From Parvibaculum sp045863935 (GTDB lineage: Bacteria; Pseudomonadota; Alphaproteobacteria; Parvibaculales; Parvibaculaceae): 64,000 bases of DNA. The notes below the pieces were generated by a model. The model had not been told where the DNA came from. It ran no database searches and saw nothing but the letters and a program-made list of their open reading frames with translations. The stretch is taken from contig NZ_BTVP01000015.1 of assembly GCF_045863935.1 (NCBI RefSeq), forward strand, positions 1 through 64,000. The letters run 5' to 3'. The position numbers and the translations under genes are program-made. Each line of letters opens with the position of its first letter. Positions within the stretch are counted from its first letter, which is position 1. Positions 17,662 to 27,038 of this stretch are shown here, piece after piece.

Positions 17662-18521
17662 CGCTGACGCCCCTTCCCTCGCTGATGATCGAGCCTGCGG
17701 TGCGCGCCGCGCTCGCCGAAGATCTCGGCCGCGCGGGCGACATCACCACGCAAGCGACGGTGCCTGCCGAGGCGAAGGCGCGTGTGCTTCTCAATGCGCG
17801 CCAGTCCGGCCGCGTCGCGGGCCTCGATTGCGCGCGCATGGCCTTCCGGCTCGTCGATCCGTCGCTGAAAGTGGCGGTGGTGAAAGGCGACGGTTCGGAC
17901 GTGGAACCCGGCGACACCATCGCCGCCATCGAGGGGCCCGCACGAGGCATCCTGACCGGCGAGCGCGTGGCGCTCAACTTTCTCGGGCATATGTCCGGCA
18001 TCGCGACGGCGACGCGCGAAATCGCGCGGGCGATCGAAGGCACCAAGGCGCATGTCTGCTGCACGCGCAAGACGACGCCGGGGCTTCGCATTTTCGAGAA
18101 ATATGCGGTGCGCGCGGGCGGCGGCATGAACCACCGCTTCGGGCTCGACGATGCCGTGCTCATCAAGGACAACCACATCGCCGTCTCCGGCGGCATCGCG
18201 GCGGCGATTTCGCGCGCCAAAGCCGCGAGCGGCCATATGGTGAAGATCGAGGTGGAGGTCGACACGCTCGATCAGCTCGACGAGGCGCTGAAGGCCGGTG
18301 TCGACGCCGTGCTGCTCGACAACATGACGCCGGAGATGCTCGCCGAGGCCGTGCGCCGGATCGGCGGGCGCGCCATCGCCGAAGCGTCAGGCCGCATCAC
18401 CGCCGAAACGGCGCCCGCCATCGCGGCCAGCGGCGTCGACCTCATCTCCTGCGGCTGGATCACACATTCAGCGCCCTGCCTCGATATCGGCCTCGATTTC
18501 GATAGCCTGACGGCGTCCTGA
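17658..18521 (+). CDS. nadC: nicotinate-nucleotide pyrophosphorylase (carboxylating)
   Basis: A 287-residue phosphoribosyltransferase that makes nicotinate mononucleotide from quinolinate and PRPP with loss of CO2. Visible signatures are EDLGRAGDIT at the N-terminus, CTRKTTPGLR (substrate-binding Arg/Lys) and LIKDNH. ATG 17658 overlaps the nadB stop; a longer upstream frame is only the shadow of nadB. It ends the de novo NAD operon. Confidence 0.95.
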   Translation: MTLTPLPSLMIEPAVRAALAEDLGRAGDITTQATVPAEAKARVLLNARQSGRVAGLDCARMAFRLVDPSLKVAVVKGDGSDVEPGDTIAAIEGPARGILTGERVALNFLGHMSGIATATREIARAIEGTKAHVCCTRKTTPGLRIFEKYAVRAGGGMNHRFGLDDAVLIKDNHIAVSGGIAAAISRAKAASGHMVKIEVEVDTLDQLDEALKAGVDAVLLDNMTPEMLAEAVRRIGGRAIAEASGRITAETAPAIAASGVDLISCGWITHSAPCLDIGLDFDSLTAS

Positions 18522-18592
18522 ACGCCTTCCTGCTTCCCCGCTCCCAAGAACTGGACTACGGTCCAGAAAATCAAAGCCACAGGGAGGCGGCC

Positions 18593-19417
18593 ATGGGACA
18601 GGCGAACGGGCGGAAATCCATCTTCATCACAGGCGCGGCCTCGGGCATGGGGCTCGAGACGGCGCGGCTTTTCCATTCCAAGGGCTGGTTCGTCGGCGGC
18701 TACGACGTCAACGGCGCCGGGCTTGCCGCGCTCGAGAAGGAACTCGGCGGCGAGAACTGCATCGTCGCGAAGCTCGACGTCACCGACAAGGACGCCTATG
18801 ACGCGGCGGTCACGCGCTTCGGCGAGGCGACGGGCGGCAAGCTCGACATCCTCTACAACAATGCCGGCATCGGCCGGGGCGGCCTATTCGAGCAGATGCC
18901 GTTCGAAGACATCATGGCCGTCGTGAATGTGAATTTCATCGGCGTGCTGAACGGCATTTACGCCGCATTGCCGCTGCTGAAGGCGACGGAGAATTCGCTC
19001 TGCTTCACCACGTCGTCCTCGTCGGCCACCTATGGCATGCCGGGTATCGCCGTCTATTCGGCAACGAAGCATGCGGTGAAGGGGCTCACCGAAGCGCTCT
19101 CCATCGAGTTCCGCCTCATCGGCGTGCGCGCGGCCGACGTGCTGCCCGGCCTCATCGACACGCCCATCCTGCCGGAAGGCGCGGCCGCGAACGCACCGAA
19201 AGAAGGCATGTTCCGCGCCATTCCGCCGGTCGAGGTCGCGAAGGTTGTGTGGGAGGCTTATGGCTCAGACAAGCTGCACTGGTATGTGCCGCCGGAGCTC
19301 GTGGAGCTCGACAAGGCCGCGGGCAATGCACCGGAAATGGTGCGCGACCAGATCGCGGCCACGGGCCCCATCGCGCCCATGCTCAAGATGATGGAAGAAC
19401 AGGCGAAGAAGGCCTGA
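18593..19417 (+). CDS. short-chain dehydrogenase/reductase
   Basis: A 274-residue classical SDR. It has the cofactor motif TGAASGMG at about residue 14, NNAG near residue 90, a catalytic Ser in the TSSSSATYG block and YSATK (YxxxK) near residue 157. The residue after the second strand is Asp (GGYDVNGAG), which usually means NAD rather than NADP. The substrate is unknown. GGGAGG precedes ATG 18593. It stands alone after nadC with a 71-base gap. Confidence 0.85.
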   Translation: MGQANGRKSIFITGAASGMGLETARLFHSKGWFVGGYDVNGAGLAALEKELGGENCIVAKLDVTDKDAYDAAVTRFGEATGGKLDILYNNAGIGRGGLFEQMPFEDIMAVVNVNFIGVLNGIYAALPLLKATENSLCFTTSSSSATYGMPGIAVYSATKHAVKGLTEALSIEFRLIGVRAADVLPGLIDTPILPEGAAANAPKEGMFRAIPPVEVAKVVWEAYGSDKLHWYVPPELVELDKAAGNAPEMVRDQIAATGPIAPMLKMMEEQAKKA

Positions 19418-19452
19418 GGCGCTTCACAGGCCGGTGCCGGAGCGAAGGCTGC

Positions 19453-20190
19453 TTACGAGCGGCCCTCGCTGCGCGCCGGCTTGTAGAAGATGTGGCGACC
19501 GATCTTCGCCACTTCCACCATGCTCGACGCCCAGTAAGGCTGCACATAGTCGGCGTGGTAGAACATGGCCGGGGCGACCGTCGTGTCGTCGAGACGGCCC
19601 ATGGTCACATATTCCGCCGTGCGCAGCGCCTTTGCCCAGGCGCGGCGTTCGCTCGGCTTCTTGCTCAGCCGATTGTCGCAGGTGAAGGAGAACTGGCAGC
19701 CGGATTTGCGGCTCGCGCCCTGATAGACGACGCCGCAGATGCTGTCGGGATAGTGCTTCGAACTCACGCGATTGAGAATGACGCGAGCGACCGCGAGCTG
19801 GCCTTCGGTGGCCTCGCCGCGCGCCTCGAAATAGATGCCGGCGGCAAGGCAGCGGCGTTCCTGCTCCATCACGCTGGCCTTCACGCGCACGAGCGGCGTG
19901 TCGACATCCATCGGCACACCCGGCGCGGGGAGAAGAATGCTGGCGTTCTGAACCGCCGCCTCGATGGCGGAGCCGCCATCGGCAAAGGCGCCGGCGAGAT
20001 CGCGGCCATGGGCGGGCGCATAGGCTGTCATGGGAACATAGGGGCGGACGGCGACTGCTGCCGGCGCGGGCGTCACCATGGCGTCGATCACGGTGCCGGA
20101 GACAACGCCCAGGCACAGGAGAGCTGCTGTGGTTTGCGCAGCACCGGCGACAAGATGGCCTAGGTCGAGCCATTGAAACAATCTACGCAT
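19453..20190 (-). CDS. SleB-like cell wall hydrolase
   Basis: A 245-residue exported protein with an N-terminal hydrophobic segment (about residues 10-35) and a C-terminal Hydrolase_2/SleB domain from about residue 110. Domain marks are LAAGIYFEARGE (catalytic Glu), QLAVARVILNRV, CGVVYQG, CQFSFTCD and FYHADYVQPYW. SleB-type enzymes cut peptidoglycan glycan strands; outside spore formers the role is wall remodelling. The 452-base AT-rich region in front is probably its control region. Confidence 0.86.
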   Translation of the reverse strand: MRRLFQWLDLGHLVAGAAQTTAALLCLGVVSGTVIDAMVTPAPAAVAVRPYVPMTAYAPAHGRDLAGAFADGGSAIEAAVQNASILLPAPGVPMDVDTPLVRVKASVMEQERRCLAAGIYFEARGEATEGQLAVARVILNRVSSKHYPDSICGVVYQGASRKSGCQFSFTCDNRLSKKPSERRAWAKALRTAEYVTMGRLDDTTVAPAMFYHADYVQPYWASSMVEVAKIGRHIFYKPARSEGRS

Positions 20191-20642
20191 CGTTCTCTAA
20201 ACCCGTCTGCTTTGTTGTGCAGTTCCCGGGACATTCCCTTCTGTCGAAGGTTTTTGTCCGGCCCTTTTGAGGCCCTTTCGTGAACTGTCGTACAGCACCG
20301 CACGTGCCAGAGCCCGATGCCGCATCGACACCCGGGCAATCTCTACTCGTTAATCAGTTGATCGGAGATAACATCGGGTCCCCGGGGCAACAACGTCATA
20401 ATTGTCGTATTGTTTACCGATGACGTTATCTGTTTGAAAAACAACAGTTATTCGGGTGCGACAAATCGCACCGCAGCACAAATTAACACTGTGTGAGCGT
20501 GTTGAAATGCAACACTTGCGTCATTCCGCATCGACTCAAGACGTTAATGCGAAAGACTCAATTTTGCCTCAATCGTTAACCTTCCGTACACACATCAATC
20601 CCGAAATGGAACAATCTGTCCACGGATGATCATGCGGAACGA
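20191..20642. other. long AT-rich intergenic region
   Basis: This stretch holds 452 bases without a gene between the divergent sleB-like start and the ppdK end. It contains inverted repeats AACGTCAT (20392) / ATGACGTT (20420), a compact hairpin GGTGCGA-CAAA-TCGCACC (20455-20472), two GACTC (GANTC) sites at 20533 and 20555, and several TTAAC half-sites. I could not define a promoter or small RNA. Confidence 0.5.
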
Positions 20643-23330
20643 TCAAGCCGTTCCAGAGCCTTTCGCACCTGCGAGGGTGGATTGTGCGGCTGCGAGGCGG
20701 GCGATCGGCACGCGATAAGGCGAGCAGGAGACATAGGTGAGGCCCACTTCCTCGCAGAAGGCGATGGAGGCCGGGTCGCCACCATGTTCGCCGCAGATGC
20801 CGAGCTTGATATCGGGACGCGTCTCTCTTCCCCGCTCCGCACCGATGCGCACGAGCTCGCCCACGCCTTCGGTGTCGAGCGAAACGAACGGGTCCTGCGT
20901 CAGGATCTTCTTGCCCATGTAGTCGTTCATGAAATGGGCGGCGTCGTCGCGGCTGATGCCATAGGTCGTCTGGGTGAGATCGTTGGTGCCGAAGGAAAAG
21001 AACTCGGCGCTCTCGGCAATTTCGCGGGCAAGAAGCGCCGCACGCGGAAGCTCGATCATGGTGCCGATGCTGTATTCGAGCTTCGTGCCCTTCTCCTTCT
21101 CGATCTCCGCCGCCACGGCGACAATGCGCGCTTTCAGGAAGTCGAGCTCGTTCTTCATGCCGACAAGCGGGATCATGATTTCCGGAATGACGGCGGCGCC
21201 CGTCTCCTTCGCGGCGAGCAGTGCGCCTTCGAAGATCGCGCGCGCCTGCATCTCGTAGATTTCGGGATATGAAATGCCGAGGCGGCAGCCGCGATGGCCG
21301 AGCATCGGGTTCGTCTCTTCCAGTTCCGCAAGGCGGCGGCGGAGCATGTCCGCGTCCATGCTTGCATCGGCAGCGAACTCGGCGATCTCCGTTTCGCCCT
21401 TCGGCAGGAATTCATGCAGCGGCGGATCGAGCAGGCGGATCGTGACGGGAAGCCCGTGCATGATCTCGAAGAGCTGGCGGAAATCGTCGCGCTGCATCGG
21501 CAAAATCTTGTCGAGCGCGGCGCGGCGGCCCTTCTCGTCACCAGCGAGGATCATCTGGCGCACGGCAACGATGCGGTCTTCCTCGAAGAACATGTGCTCC
21601 GTGCGGCAAAGGCCGATGCCTTCCGCGCCGAACTTGCGCGCGGTCTCGGCATCGTGCGGCGTCTCCGCATTGGTGCGCACTTCCATGCGGCGATGCTTGT
21701 CCGCCCACACCATCAGCGTTGCGAAATCGCCGGAGAGTTCCGGCTGCAGCGTCGGTATGCGGCCCTTGATGACCTGGCCGGTCGAACCGTCCACCGTGAT
21801 GATGTCGCCCTTCTTCAGGGAGACGCCCGCCACCGTCATGGTTTCCGCTTTGTAGTCGATGCGGATCGAGCCCGCGCCGGACACACAAGGCCGGCCCATG
21901 CCGCGCGCGACCACGGCCGCATGGCTCGTCATGCCGCCGCGCGTCGTGAGAATGGCGACGGCGGAATGCATGCCGTTGATGTCTTCGGGGCTCGTCTCGA
22001 CGCGCACGAGCACGACGTCCTTGCCCGCCTGGCGCATGGCGGCGGCCTCGTCGGAACTGAAGACGATCTCGCCCGATGCCGCGCCCGGCGATGCGGGAAG
22101 GCCCGTCGCGATCACCTCGCGCGGCGCCTCCGGGTCGAGCGTCGGGTGCAGCAACTGGTCGAGCGATGCCGGATCGACGCGGGAGATCGCCGTCTCTTCG
22201 GAGATGAGGCCTTCGGCCACCATCTCCACCGCAATCTTCAAGGCCGCCTTCGCCGTGCGCTTGCCGGCGCGCGTCTGGAGCATCCAGAGCTTGCCGTCCT
22301 GCACGGTGAATTCGACATCCTGCATGTCGGTGTAGTGTTGCTCCAGCCGCTCGAAGACGGCGGCGAGTTCGGCAAAGGCCGCCGGCATCACCTCTTCCAT
22401 CGAAGGCTTCTTGTCGTTGCCTTCGATGCGCGCCTTCTTCGTCAGGCTTTGCGGGGTGCGGATGCCGGCCACCACGTCCTCGCCCTGCGCGTTCACCAGG
22501 AACTCGCCGTAATAGGCCTTCTCGCCGGTCGAGGGATTGCGCGTGAAGGCGACGCCCGTCGCCGACGTCTCGCCCATATTGCCGAAGACCATGGCCTGCA
22601 CGTTGACGGCCGTGCCCCAGCTTTCGGGGATGTTGTGCAGACGGCGATAGGTCTCCGCGCGGCGGTTCCCCCAGGAGCCGAAGACGGCGCCCATCGCGCC
22701 CCATATCTGTTCGTTCACATCCTGCGGAAAGGGACGCCCGAGCTCTTCCTCGACGCGCTCCTTGTAGCGCGCAATGACCAGCTTCCAGTCATCGGCTGAA
22801 AGCTCCGTGTCGAGACTATATTCCTGCTCTTCCTTGAAATATTCGAGGATCTCCTCGAAATTGTGATGGTCGACGCCGAGCACCACGTCGGAATACATCT
22901 GGATGAAGCGGCGATAGCTGTCATAGGCGAAGCGTTCGTCGCCCGCGCGGGCCGCGAGCCCCGCCGCCGTCTCGTCGTTCAGCCCGAGGTTCAGCACCGT
23001 GTCCATCATGCCGGGCATGGAGGCGCGCGCGCCCGAGCGCACGGAAACGAGAAGCGGGTTCTGCGCGTCGCCGAACGCCATGCCCACGGCCTTGCCGATG
23101 CGGGCGAGCGCTTCTTCCACCTGTTCCTTCAGGCCTTCGGGATATTGCCGGTCGTTCGCGTAGAAGGCGGTGCAGACTTCGGTGGTCACCGTGAAGCCGG
23201 GAGGTACAGGCAGTCCGATATTCGACATCTCGGCGAGGTTCGCGCCCTTGCCGCCCAGCAGATCGCGCAACGATGCCGCGCCCTCCGCCTTGCCGTCACC
23301 GAAAGAATAGACCCACTTCTTTTCAGCCAT
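20643..23330 (-). CDS. ppdK: pyruvate, phosphate dikinase
   Basis: An 895-residue enzyme interconverting pyruvate and phosphoenolpyruvate with ATP and Pi. The N-terminal ATP-grasp domain starts GAASLRDLLGGKGANLAEM; the central swivelling domain has the phospho-His motif GGMTSHAAVVARGMGRPC; the C-terminal PEP/pyruvate barrel ends with the catalytic Cys in LGICGEHGGDP. Length is normal. ATG 23330 is preferred to one ten codons upstream because the family starts close to KKWVYSFG. A palindromic element lies in the gap to glyS. Confidence 0.94.
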   Translation of the reverse strand: MAEKKWVYSFGDGKAEGAASLRDLLGGKGANLAEMSNIGLPVPPGFTVTTEVCTAFYANDRQYPEGLKEQVEEALARIGKAVGMAFGDAQNPLLVSVRSGARASMPGMMDTVLNLGLNDETAAGLAARAGDERFAYDSYRRFIQMYSDVVLGVDHHNFEEILEYFKEEQEYSLDTELSADDWKLVIARYKERVEEELGRPFPQDVNEQIWGAMGAVFGSWGNRRAETYRRLHNIPESWGTAVNVQAMVFGNMGETSATGVAFTRNPSTGEKAYYGEFLVNAQGEDVVAGIRTPQSLTKKARIEGNDKKPSMEEVMPAAFAELAAVFERLEQHYTDMQDVEFTVQDGKLWMLQTRAGKRTAKAALKIAVEMVAEGLISEETAISRVDPASLDQLLHPTLDPEAPREVIATGLPASPGAASGEIVFSSDEAAAMRQAGKDVVLVRVETSPEDINGMHSAVAILTTRGGMTSHAAVVARGMGRPCVSGAGSIRIDYKAETMTVAGVSLKKGDIITVDGSTGQVIKGRIPTLQPELSGDFATLMVWADKHRRMEVRTNAETPHDAETARKFGAEGIGLCRTEHMFFEEDRIVAVRQMILAGDEKGRRAALDKILPMQRDDFRQLFEIMHGLPVTIRLLDPPLHEFLPKGETEIAEFAADASMDADMLRRRLAELEETNPMLGHRGCRLGISYPEIYEMQARAIFEGALLAAKETGAAVIPEIMIPLVGMKNELDFLKARIVAVAAEIEKEKGTKLEYSIGTMIELPRAALLAREIAESAEFFSFGTNDLTQTTYGISRDDAAHFMNDYMGKKILTQDPFVSLDTEGVGELVRIGAERGRETRPDIKLGICGEHGGDPASIAFCEEVGLTYVSCSPYRVPIARLAAAQSTLAGAKGSGTA

Positions 23331-23371
23331 CGCACTTGCCTTTGGTTTGGGCAGGAACACTTTCCAACTGT

Positions 23372-23456
23372 GTCATTGCCGGGCTTGACCCGGCAATCCA
23401 GTGTTTTTGGCACCGCATTTGCCGTCCTGGATGCCCGGGTCAAGCCCGGGCATGAC
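23372..23456. repeat. palindromic element A (85 bp)
   Basis: The element has two 30-base halves in inverted orientation around a 25-base spacer. Each half is itself a hairpin (ATTGCCGGG-CTTGA-CCCGGCAAT on the left, ATGCCCGGG-TCAAG-CCCGGGCAT on the right). The halves differ at four positions that keep base pairing. It is a short relative of the GIY-YIG element at 44135-44534 and lies between ppdK and glyS. Confidence 0.88.
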
Positions 23457-23492
23457 AATATTGTTGAAGGTAGGAAAGCAGGTGCGCCGCCC

Positions 23493-25709
23493 CTACCCCT
23501 CGACCTTCGAAAAATCGGCGACCTCGTGCAAGGCCGCGCGGATCTGCGCGAGCAGCTTCAGGCGGTTCGCGCGAACCTTCGCGTCGTCGGCATTCACCGT
23601 CACCTTGTCGAAAAAGGCATCGACAGGCGCGCGGAGCGAAGCGAGCGCCGACATGGCGGCGGCGAAGTCTTCCTTTGCGACGGCGGCTTTCGCGGCCTTC
23701 GACGCCGTGGCGATGGCGGCGGCGAGCGCCTTCTCTTCGTCCTGCGTGAAGAGTGAAGCGTCCGGCGCTTCATTGAACGCACCCTCGCCATCCTTCTTCT
23801 CTTCGATGCGCAGAATATTCGTCGCGCGCTTGTAGCCGGCCAGCAGGTTCGCACCGTCTTCCGTCGACAGGAAGTCGGAGAGCGCCTCGACGCGCTTCAC
23901 GATCTGCTGTAGGTCCCGGCTGTTCCGCATACCGGGAATTTGCGTATCCGCCGTTGATCCCATCAGGAAAACGGCATCCACAAGGTCGAATCTATTACCC
24001 ATGTCACGAAGGCGAACTTTCAAACGATCGCCAAAAAAATCGAGCAGATCAAACGCAGTTATTGCCCAATCTCTTTGTTTGAACAAATCTCCATGCTCGA
24101 TGAGAACCTTGGTCAAATCAATTCGGAGATTGCCTTCCAGCACGATACGGATGATGCCGAGCGCAGCTCTGCGCAACGCATAAGGATCCTTCGAGCCCGT
24201 GGGCTTCTCGTCGATGGACCAAAAACCCGCCAGCGTGTCGATCTTGTCGGCAAGCGCGACCACCTTGCCGAGCGGCGTCGAGGGCACGTCGTCAGTCGGG
24301 CCAAGCGGCGAGTAATGTTCGGCAATCGCATCCGCGATGTCGTCGCCGAGGTCATCGTTCCGCGCATAGTAAGCGCCCATCAGGCCCTGAAGTTCCGGGA
24401 ACTCGTAGACCATCTGGCTCGTGAGATCGGCCTTGCAAAGTTCACCGGCAATCCGGGCCTTCCCGGCGAAACTCTCCACATCTCCCAACTCGTCATGCCC
24501 GGGCTTGACCCGGGCATCCAGGGGCCGCGCACTCCCTGCCTTGCCGCCCTGGATTGCCGGGTCAAGCCCGGCAATGACATTTTGGGTGGAAGCATGAATG
24601 TAGGGAGCCAACTCCCGCGCGAGCTTCCCGATCCGGATCGCCTTGTCGTGCACCGTGCCGAGCTTCGCGTGGAAGACGACCTCTTGCAGTTTCGGCAAGC
24701 GGCTTGTCAGCGTGTGCTTGCGGTCCTGATCCCAGAGGAAGCGCGCATCGGCGAAGCGGGCGCGGAGCACGCGCTCGTTGCCGTTGACGATGGCCTTGCC
24801 GCCATCTTCCGCCTTGAGGTTCGCCACCACGATGAAGCGCGGCGCGAGCTTGCCGCGCGCGTCGACACAGGCGAAATATTTCTGGTTCGCGCGCATGGTC
24901 GAGGTCAGCACTTCCTGCGGCACGGACATGAATTCATCGTCGATGCGGCCGATGAGCGGCACCGGCCATTCGACAAGCCCCGCCACTTCGTGCAGCAGCG
25001 CTTCGTCTTCCACGAGCGTCAAGCCTTCCGCCGATGCCAGCGCCTTCGCGCCTTCATGGATGAAGTTCGCGCGCTTCGCCGGATCGAGAACGACCCTGGC
25101 CTCAAAGAGTTTCATGTCGTAGTCGGTGAAATCCTTCACCGCGAAGGCGCCGCCGCTCATGAAGCGGTGGCCGCGCGTCGTGTCGCCAGACTTTATGCCG
25201 TCCACCTCGAAGGGCACCACCTTGCCGCCAAGAAGGCAGAGGATCGAATGCAGCGGGCGCACCCAGCGCAAGCTTCCCCTGCCCCAGCGCATCGATTTCG
25301 GCCAGGGGAAGGCGCGGATCACGGCGGGCACGATGTCGGCAACGGCATCCGCCGTCGCGCGGCCCTTCTTCTCCGTCACCGCGACGTAGAAGGCGCCCTT
25401 CTTGTCTTCCTGCACTGTCGCTTCGTCGATGCTCGCAAGCCCCGCCGCGCGGAGAAAGCCGTCGACCGCCTGTTGCGGCGCGCCCACTTTCGGGCCCTTG
25501 CGCTCTTCCTTCACATCCGGCGTCTTGTCCGGCAACCCGTCGATGACCAGCGTCAGGCGGCGCGGCGTCGTATAGGCGCGCGCATTCTTTCCCTCGACGC
25601 CCGCCGCTTTCAGCGCATCGGTGACGAGACGCACGAGGTCTTCACCGCCACGCTTCTGCATCCGCGCCGGAATTTCTTCCGAGAAGAGTTCGAGAAGGAG
25701 TTCGCTCAT
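23493..25709 (-). CDS. glyS: glycine-tRNA ligase beta subunit, with in-frame element insertion
   Basis: A 738-residue beta subunit of the alpha2-beta2 type GlyRS, longer than the roughly 690 usual for the family. It starts MSELLLELFSEEIPARM as expected, carries the B3/B4-like and HD-like parts, and ends with the anticodon-binding DALR-like domain. Residues 378-406 (VIAGLDPAIQ...ARVKPGHD) are encoded exactly by the 87-bp palindromic element at 24492-24578, inserted in frame before the GKARIAGELCKADL block. The gene overlaps glyQ by 4 bases and is probably functional because GlyRS is essential and no other copy is seen here. Confidence 0.93.
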   Translation of the reverse strand: MSELLLELFSEEIPARMQKRGGEDLVRLVTDALKAAGVEGKNARAYTTPRRLTLVIDGLPDKTPDVKEERKGPKVGAPQQAVDGFLRAAGLASIDEATVQEDKKGAFYVAVTEKKGRATADAVADIVPAVIRAFPWPKSMRWGRGSLRWVRPLHSILCLLGGKVVPFEVDGIKSGDTTRGHRFMSGGAFAVKDFTDYDMKLFEARVVLDPAKRANFIHEGAKALASAEGLTLVEDEALLHEVAGLVEWPVPLIGRIDDEFMSVPQEVLTSTMRANQKYFACVDARGKLAPRFIVVANLKAEDGGKAIVNGNERVLRARFADARFLWDQDRKHTLTSRLPKLQEVVFHAKLGTVHDKAIRIGKLARELAPYIHASTQNVIAGLDPAIQGGKAGSARPLDARVKPGHDELGDVESFAGKARIAGELCKADLTSQMVYEFPELQGLMGAYYARNDDLGDDIADAIAEHYSPLGPTDDVPSTPLGKVVALADKIDTLAGFWSIDEKPTGSKDPYALRRAALGIIRIVLEGNLRIDLTKVLIEHGDLFKQRDWAITAFDLLDFFGDRLKVRLRDMGNRFDLVDAVFLMGSTADTQIPGMRNSRDLQQIVKRVEALSDFLSTEDGANLLAGYKRATNILRIEEKKDGEGAFNEAPDASLFTQDEEKALAAAIATASKAAKAAVAKEDFAAAMSALASLRAPVDAFFDKVTVNADDAKVRANRLKLLAQIRAALHEVADFSKVEG
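24492..24578. repeat. palindromic element B (87 bp) inside glyS
   Basis: The element has the same two inverted 30-base hairpin halves as element A, in opposite orientation, with a 27-base spacer. Its length is a multiple of three and its first base is the first base of glyS codon 378, so it adds 29 sense codons and no stop. I saw no target duplication. Confidence 0.9.
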
Positions 25710-26599
25710 GCCGCGCCCCCCGCCGGCGTCTTCAGCCATTCCTCGGCGCAGCGTTTCGCCAGCGTGCGCACGCGGCCGATATAGGCCTGCCGCTCGGTCA
25801 CGGAAATCACGCCGCGCGCATCGAGCAGGTTGAAATTGTGGCTCGCCTTGATGACCTGGTCGTAGGCCGGCAGCGGCAGCGGCTTGTCGCGGTCGAGCAG
25901 CGCGGCGCATTCCTTCTCCGCGTCCTCGAAATGGCGGAACAGCATTTCCGTGTTCGCCGCCTCGAAGTTGTGCGCGGAATATTCGACTTCCGCCTGATGG
26001 AAGACGTCGCCATAGGTCACGCGGTCGGCGCCCTCGGCCCCGTTGAAGTCGAGTTCGTAACCGTTGTCGACGCCCTGGATATACATGGCCAGGCGCTCAA
26101 GCCCGTAGGTGAGTTCGCCGGAGACGGGCGAGCAGTCGAAACCGCCGACCTGCTGGAAGTAGGTGAACTGCGAGACTTCCATGCCGTCGCACCAGACTTC
26201 CCAGCCAAGGCCCCAGGCGCCCAGCGTCGGGCTCTCCCAGTCGTCCTCGACGAAGCGGATGTCGTGGTTCGCGGCGTCGATGCCGAGTTCCTTCAGGCTT
26301 TCGAGATAAAGCTCCTGAAGATTGTCCGGGTTCGGCTTCAGGATCACCTGAAACTGGTAATAGTGCTGGAAGCGGTTCGGGTTCTCGCCATAGCGCCCGT
26401 CGGTCGGACGGCGGGACGGCTGCACATAGGCCGCCTTCCAGGGCTTCGGCCCCAGCGCGCGCAGTGTCGTCGCCGGATGGAACGTGCCCGCCCCCATCGC
26501 CATGTCATAGGGCTGCAGGATGACGCAGCCCTGCCGCGCCCAATAAGCCTGTAATTTCAGGATCAGGGACTGGAACGAATTGTCGGGCTTCGCCGTCAT
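25706..26599 (-). CDS. glyQ: glycine-tRNA ligase alpha subunit
   Basis: A 297-residue class II catalytic subunit. Characteristic blocks are LKLQAYWARQGCVILQPYD, AYVQPSRRPTDGRYGENPNR (motif 2 region) and LTYGLERLAMYIQG (motif 3). Length matches the family. It is translated ahead of glyS with an ATGA overlap, as usual for this two-gene operon. Confidence 0.96.
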   Translation of the reverse strand: MTAKPDNSFQSLILKLQAYWARQGCVILQPYDMAMGAGTFHPATTLRALGPKPWKAAYVQPSRRPTDGRYGENPNRFQHYYQFQVILKPNPDNLQELYLESLKELGIDAANHDIRFVEDDWESPTLGAWGLGWEVWCDGMEVSQFTYFQQVGGFDCSPVSGELTYGLERLAMYIQGVDNGYELDFNGAEGADRVTYGDVFHQAEVEYSAHNFEAANTEMLFRHFEDAEKECAALLDRDKPLPLPAYDQVIKASHNFNLLDARGVISVTERQAYIGRVRTLAKRCAEEWLKTPAGGAA

Positions 26600-26780
26600 G
26601 TTGGCCTGTCGCGTGTCGCGCCTCTCGAAGGCCCGCGCTCAGGCCGGGCGGCCGGAACGCCGCTTGAAGGCGCGCGCAAGGTAGCCGCCGGACCCCCAAG
26701 GGTCAAGCAAGCGCACAGCCGTTTGACACCCGGTCAAGCGGCCGGAAACACGGGAATATTTGCAGTTCGTCCGGCGCCGT

Positions 26781-26981
26781 TCAGATGTCGCGGCGGCTGT
26801 GCTCGGGCACGTAGATGCCGTCGCCGTCATCGCGCAGCGTGCCGAGGTCGCGCGGTTCCACGCGGCTGCGGTTATGCGCGCGGGCAAAGGCCTCGCGCTG
26901 GCGCGCCGCCTGGCGCTGGATCGCGTTGTACGCCGCATAGCAGACCGCGATGAAAACGGCTGCAAAGACGATCTTCGTCAT
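26781..26981 (-). CDS. small membrane protein, hypothetical
   Basis: A 66-residue protein with one N-terminal membrane segment (about residues 3-20, IVFAAVFIAVCYAAY) and a charged tail rich in Arg. I do not recognise a family. The frame is open with a plausible ATG, and it lies upstream of glyQ on the same strand, but no strong ribosome site is visible, so it may not be a real gene. Confidence 0.45.
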   Translation of the reverse strand: MTKIVFAAVFIAVCYAAYNAIQRQAARQREAFARAHNRSRVEPRDLGTLRDDGDGIYVPEHSRRDI

Positions 26982-27038
26982 GTCATCGCCCTCTCGAACT
27001 GCCGGACCAGGACCATGCGCACCGGCCCGAAGCCCCTA

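Noticed and set aside
20455..20472. Hairpin GGTGCGA-CAAA-TCGCACC as a terminator or small RNA
   Set aside because: No U run on either strand and no supporting promoter; recorded only as part of the gap.
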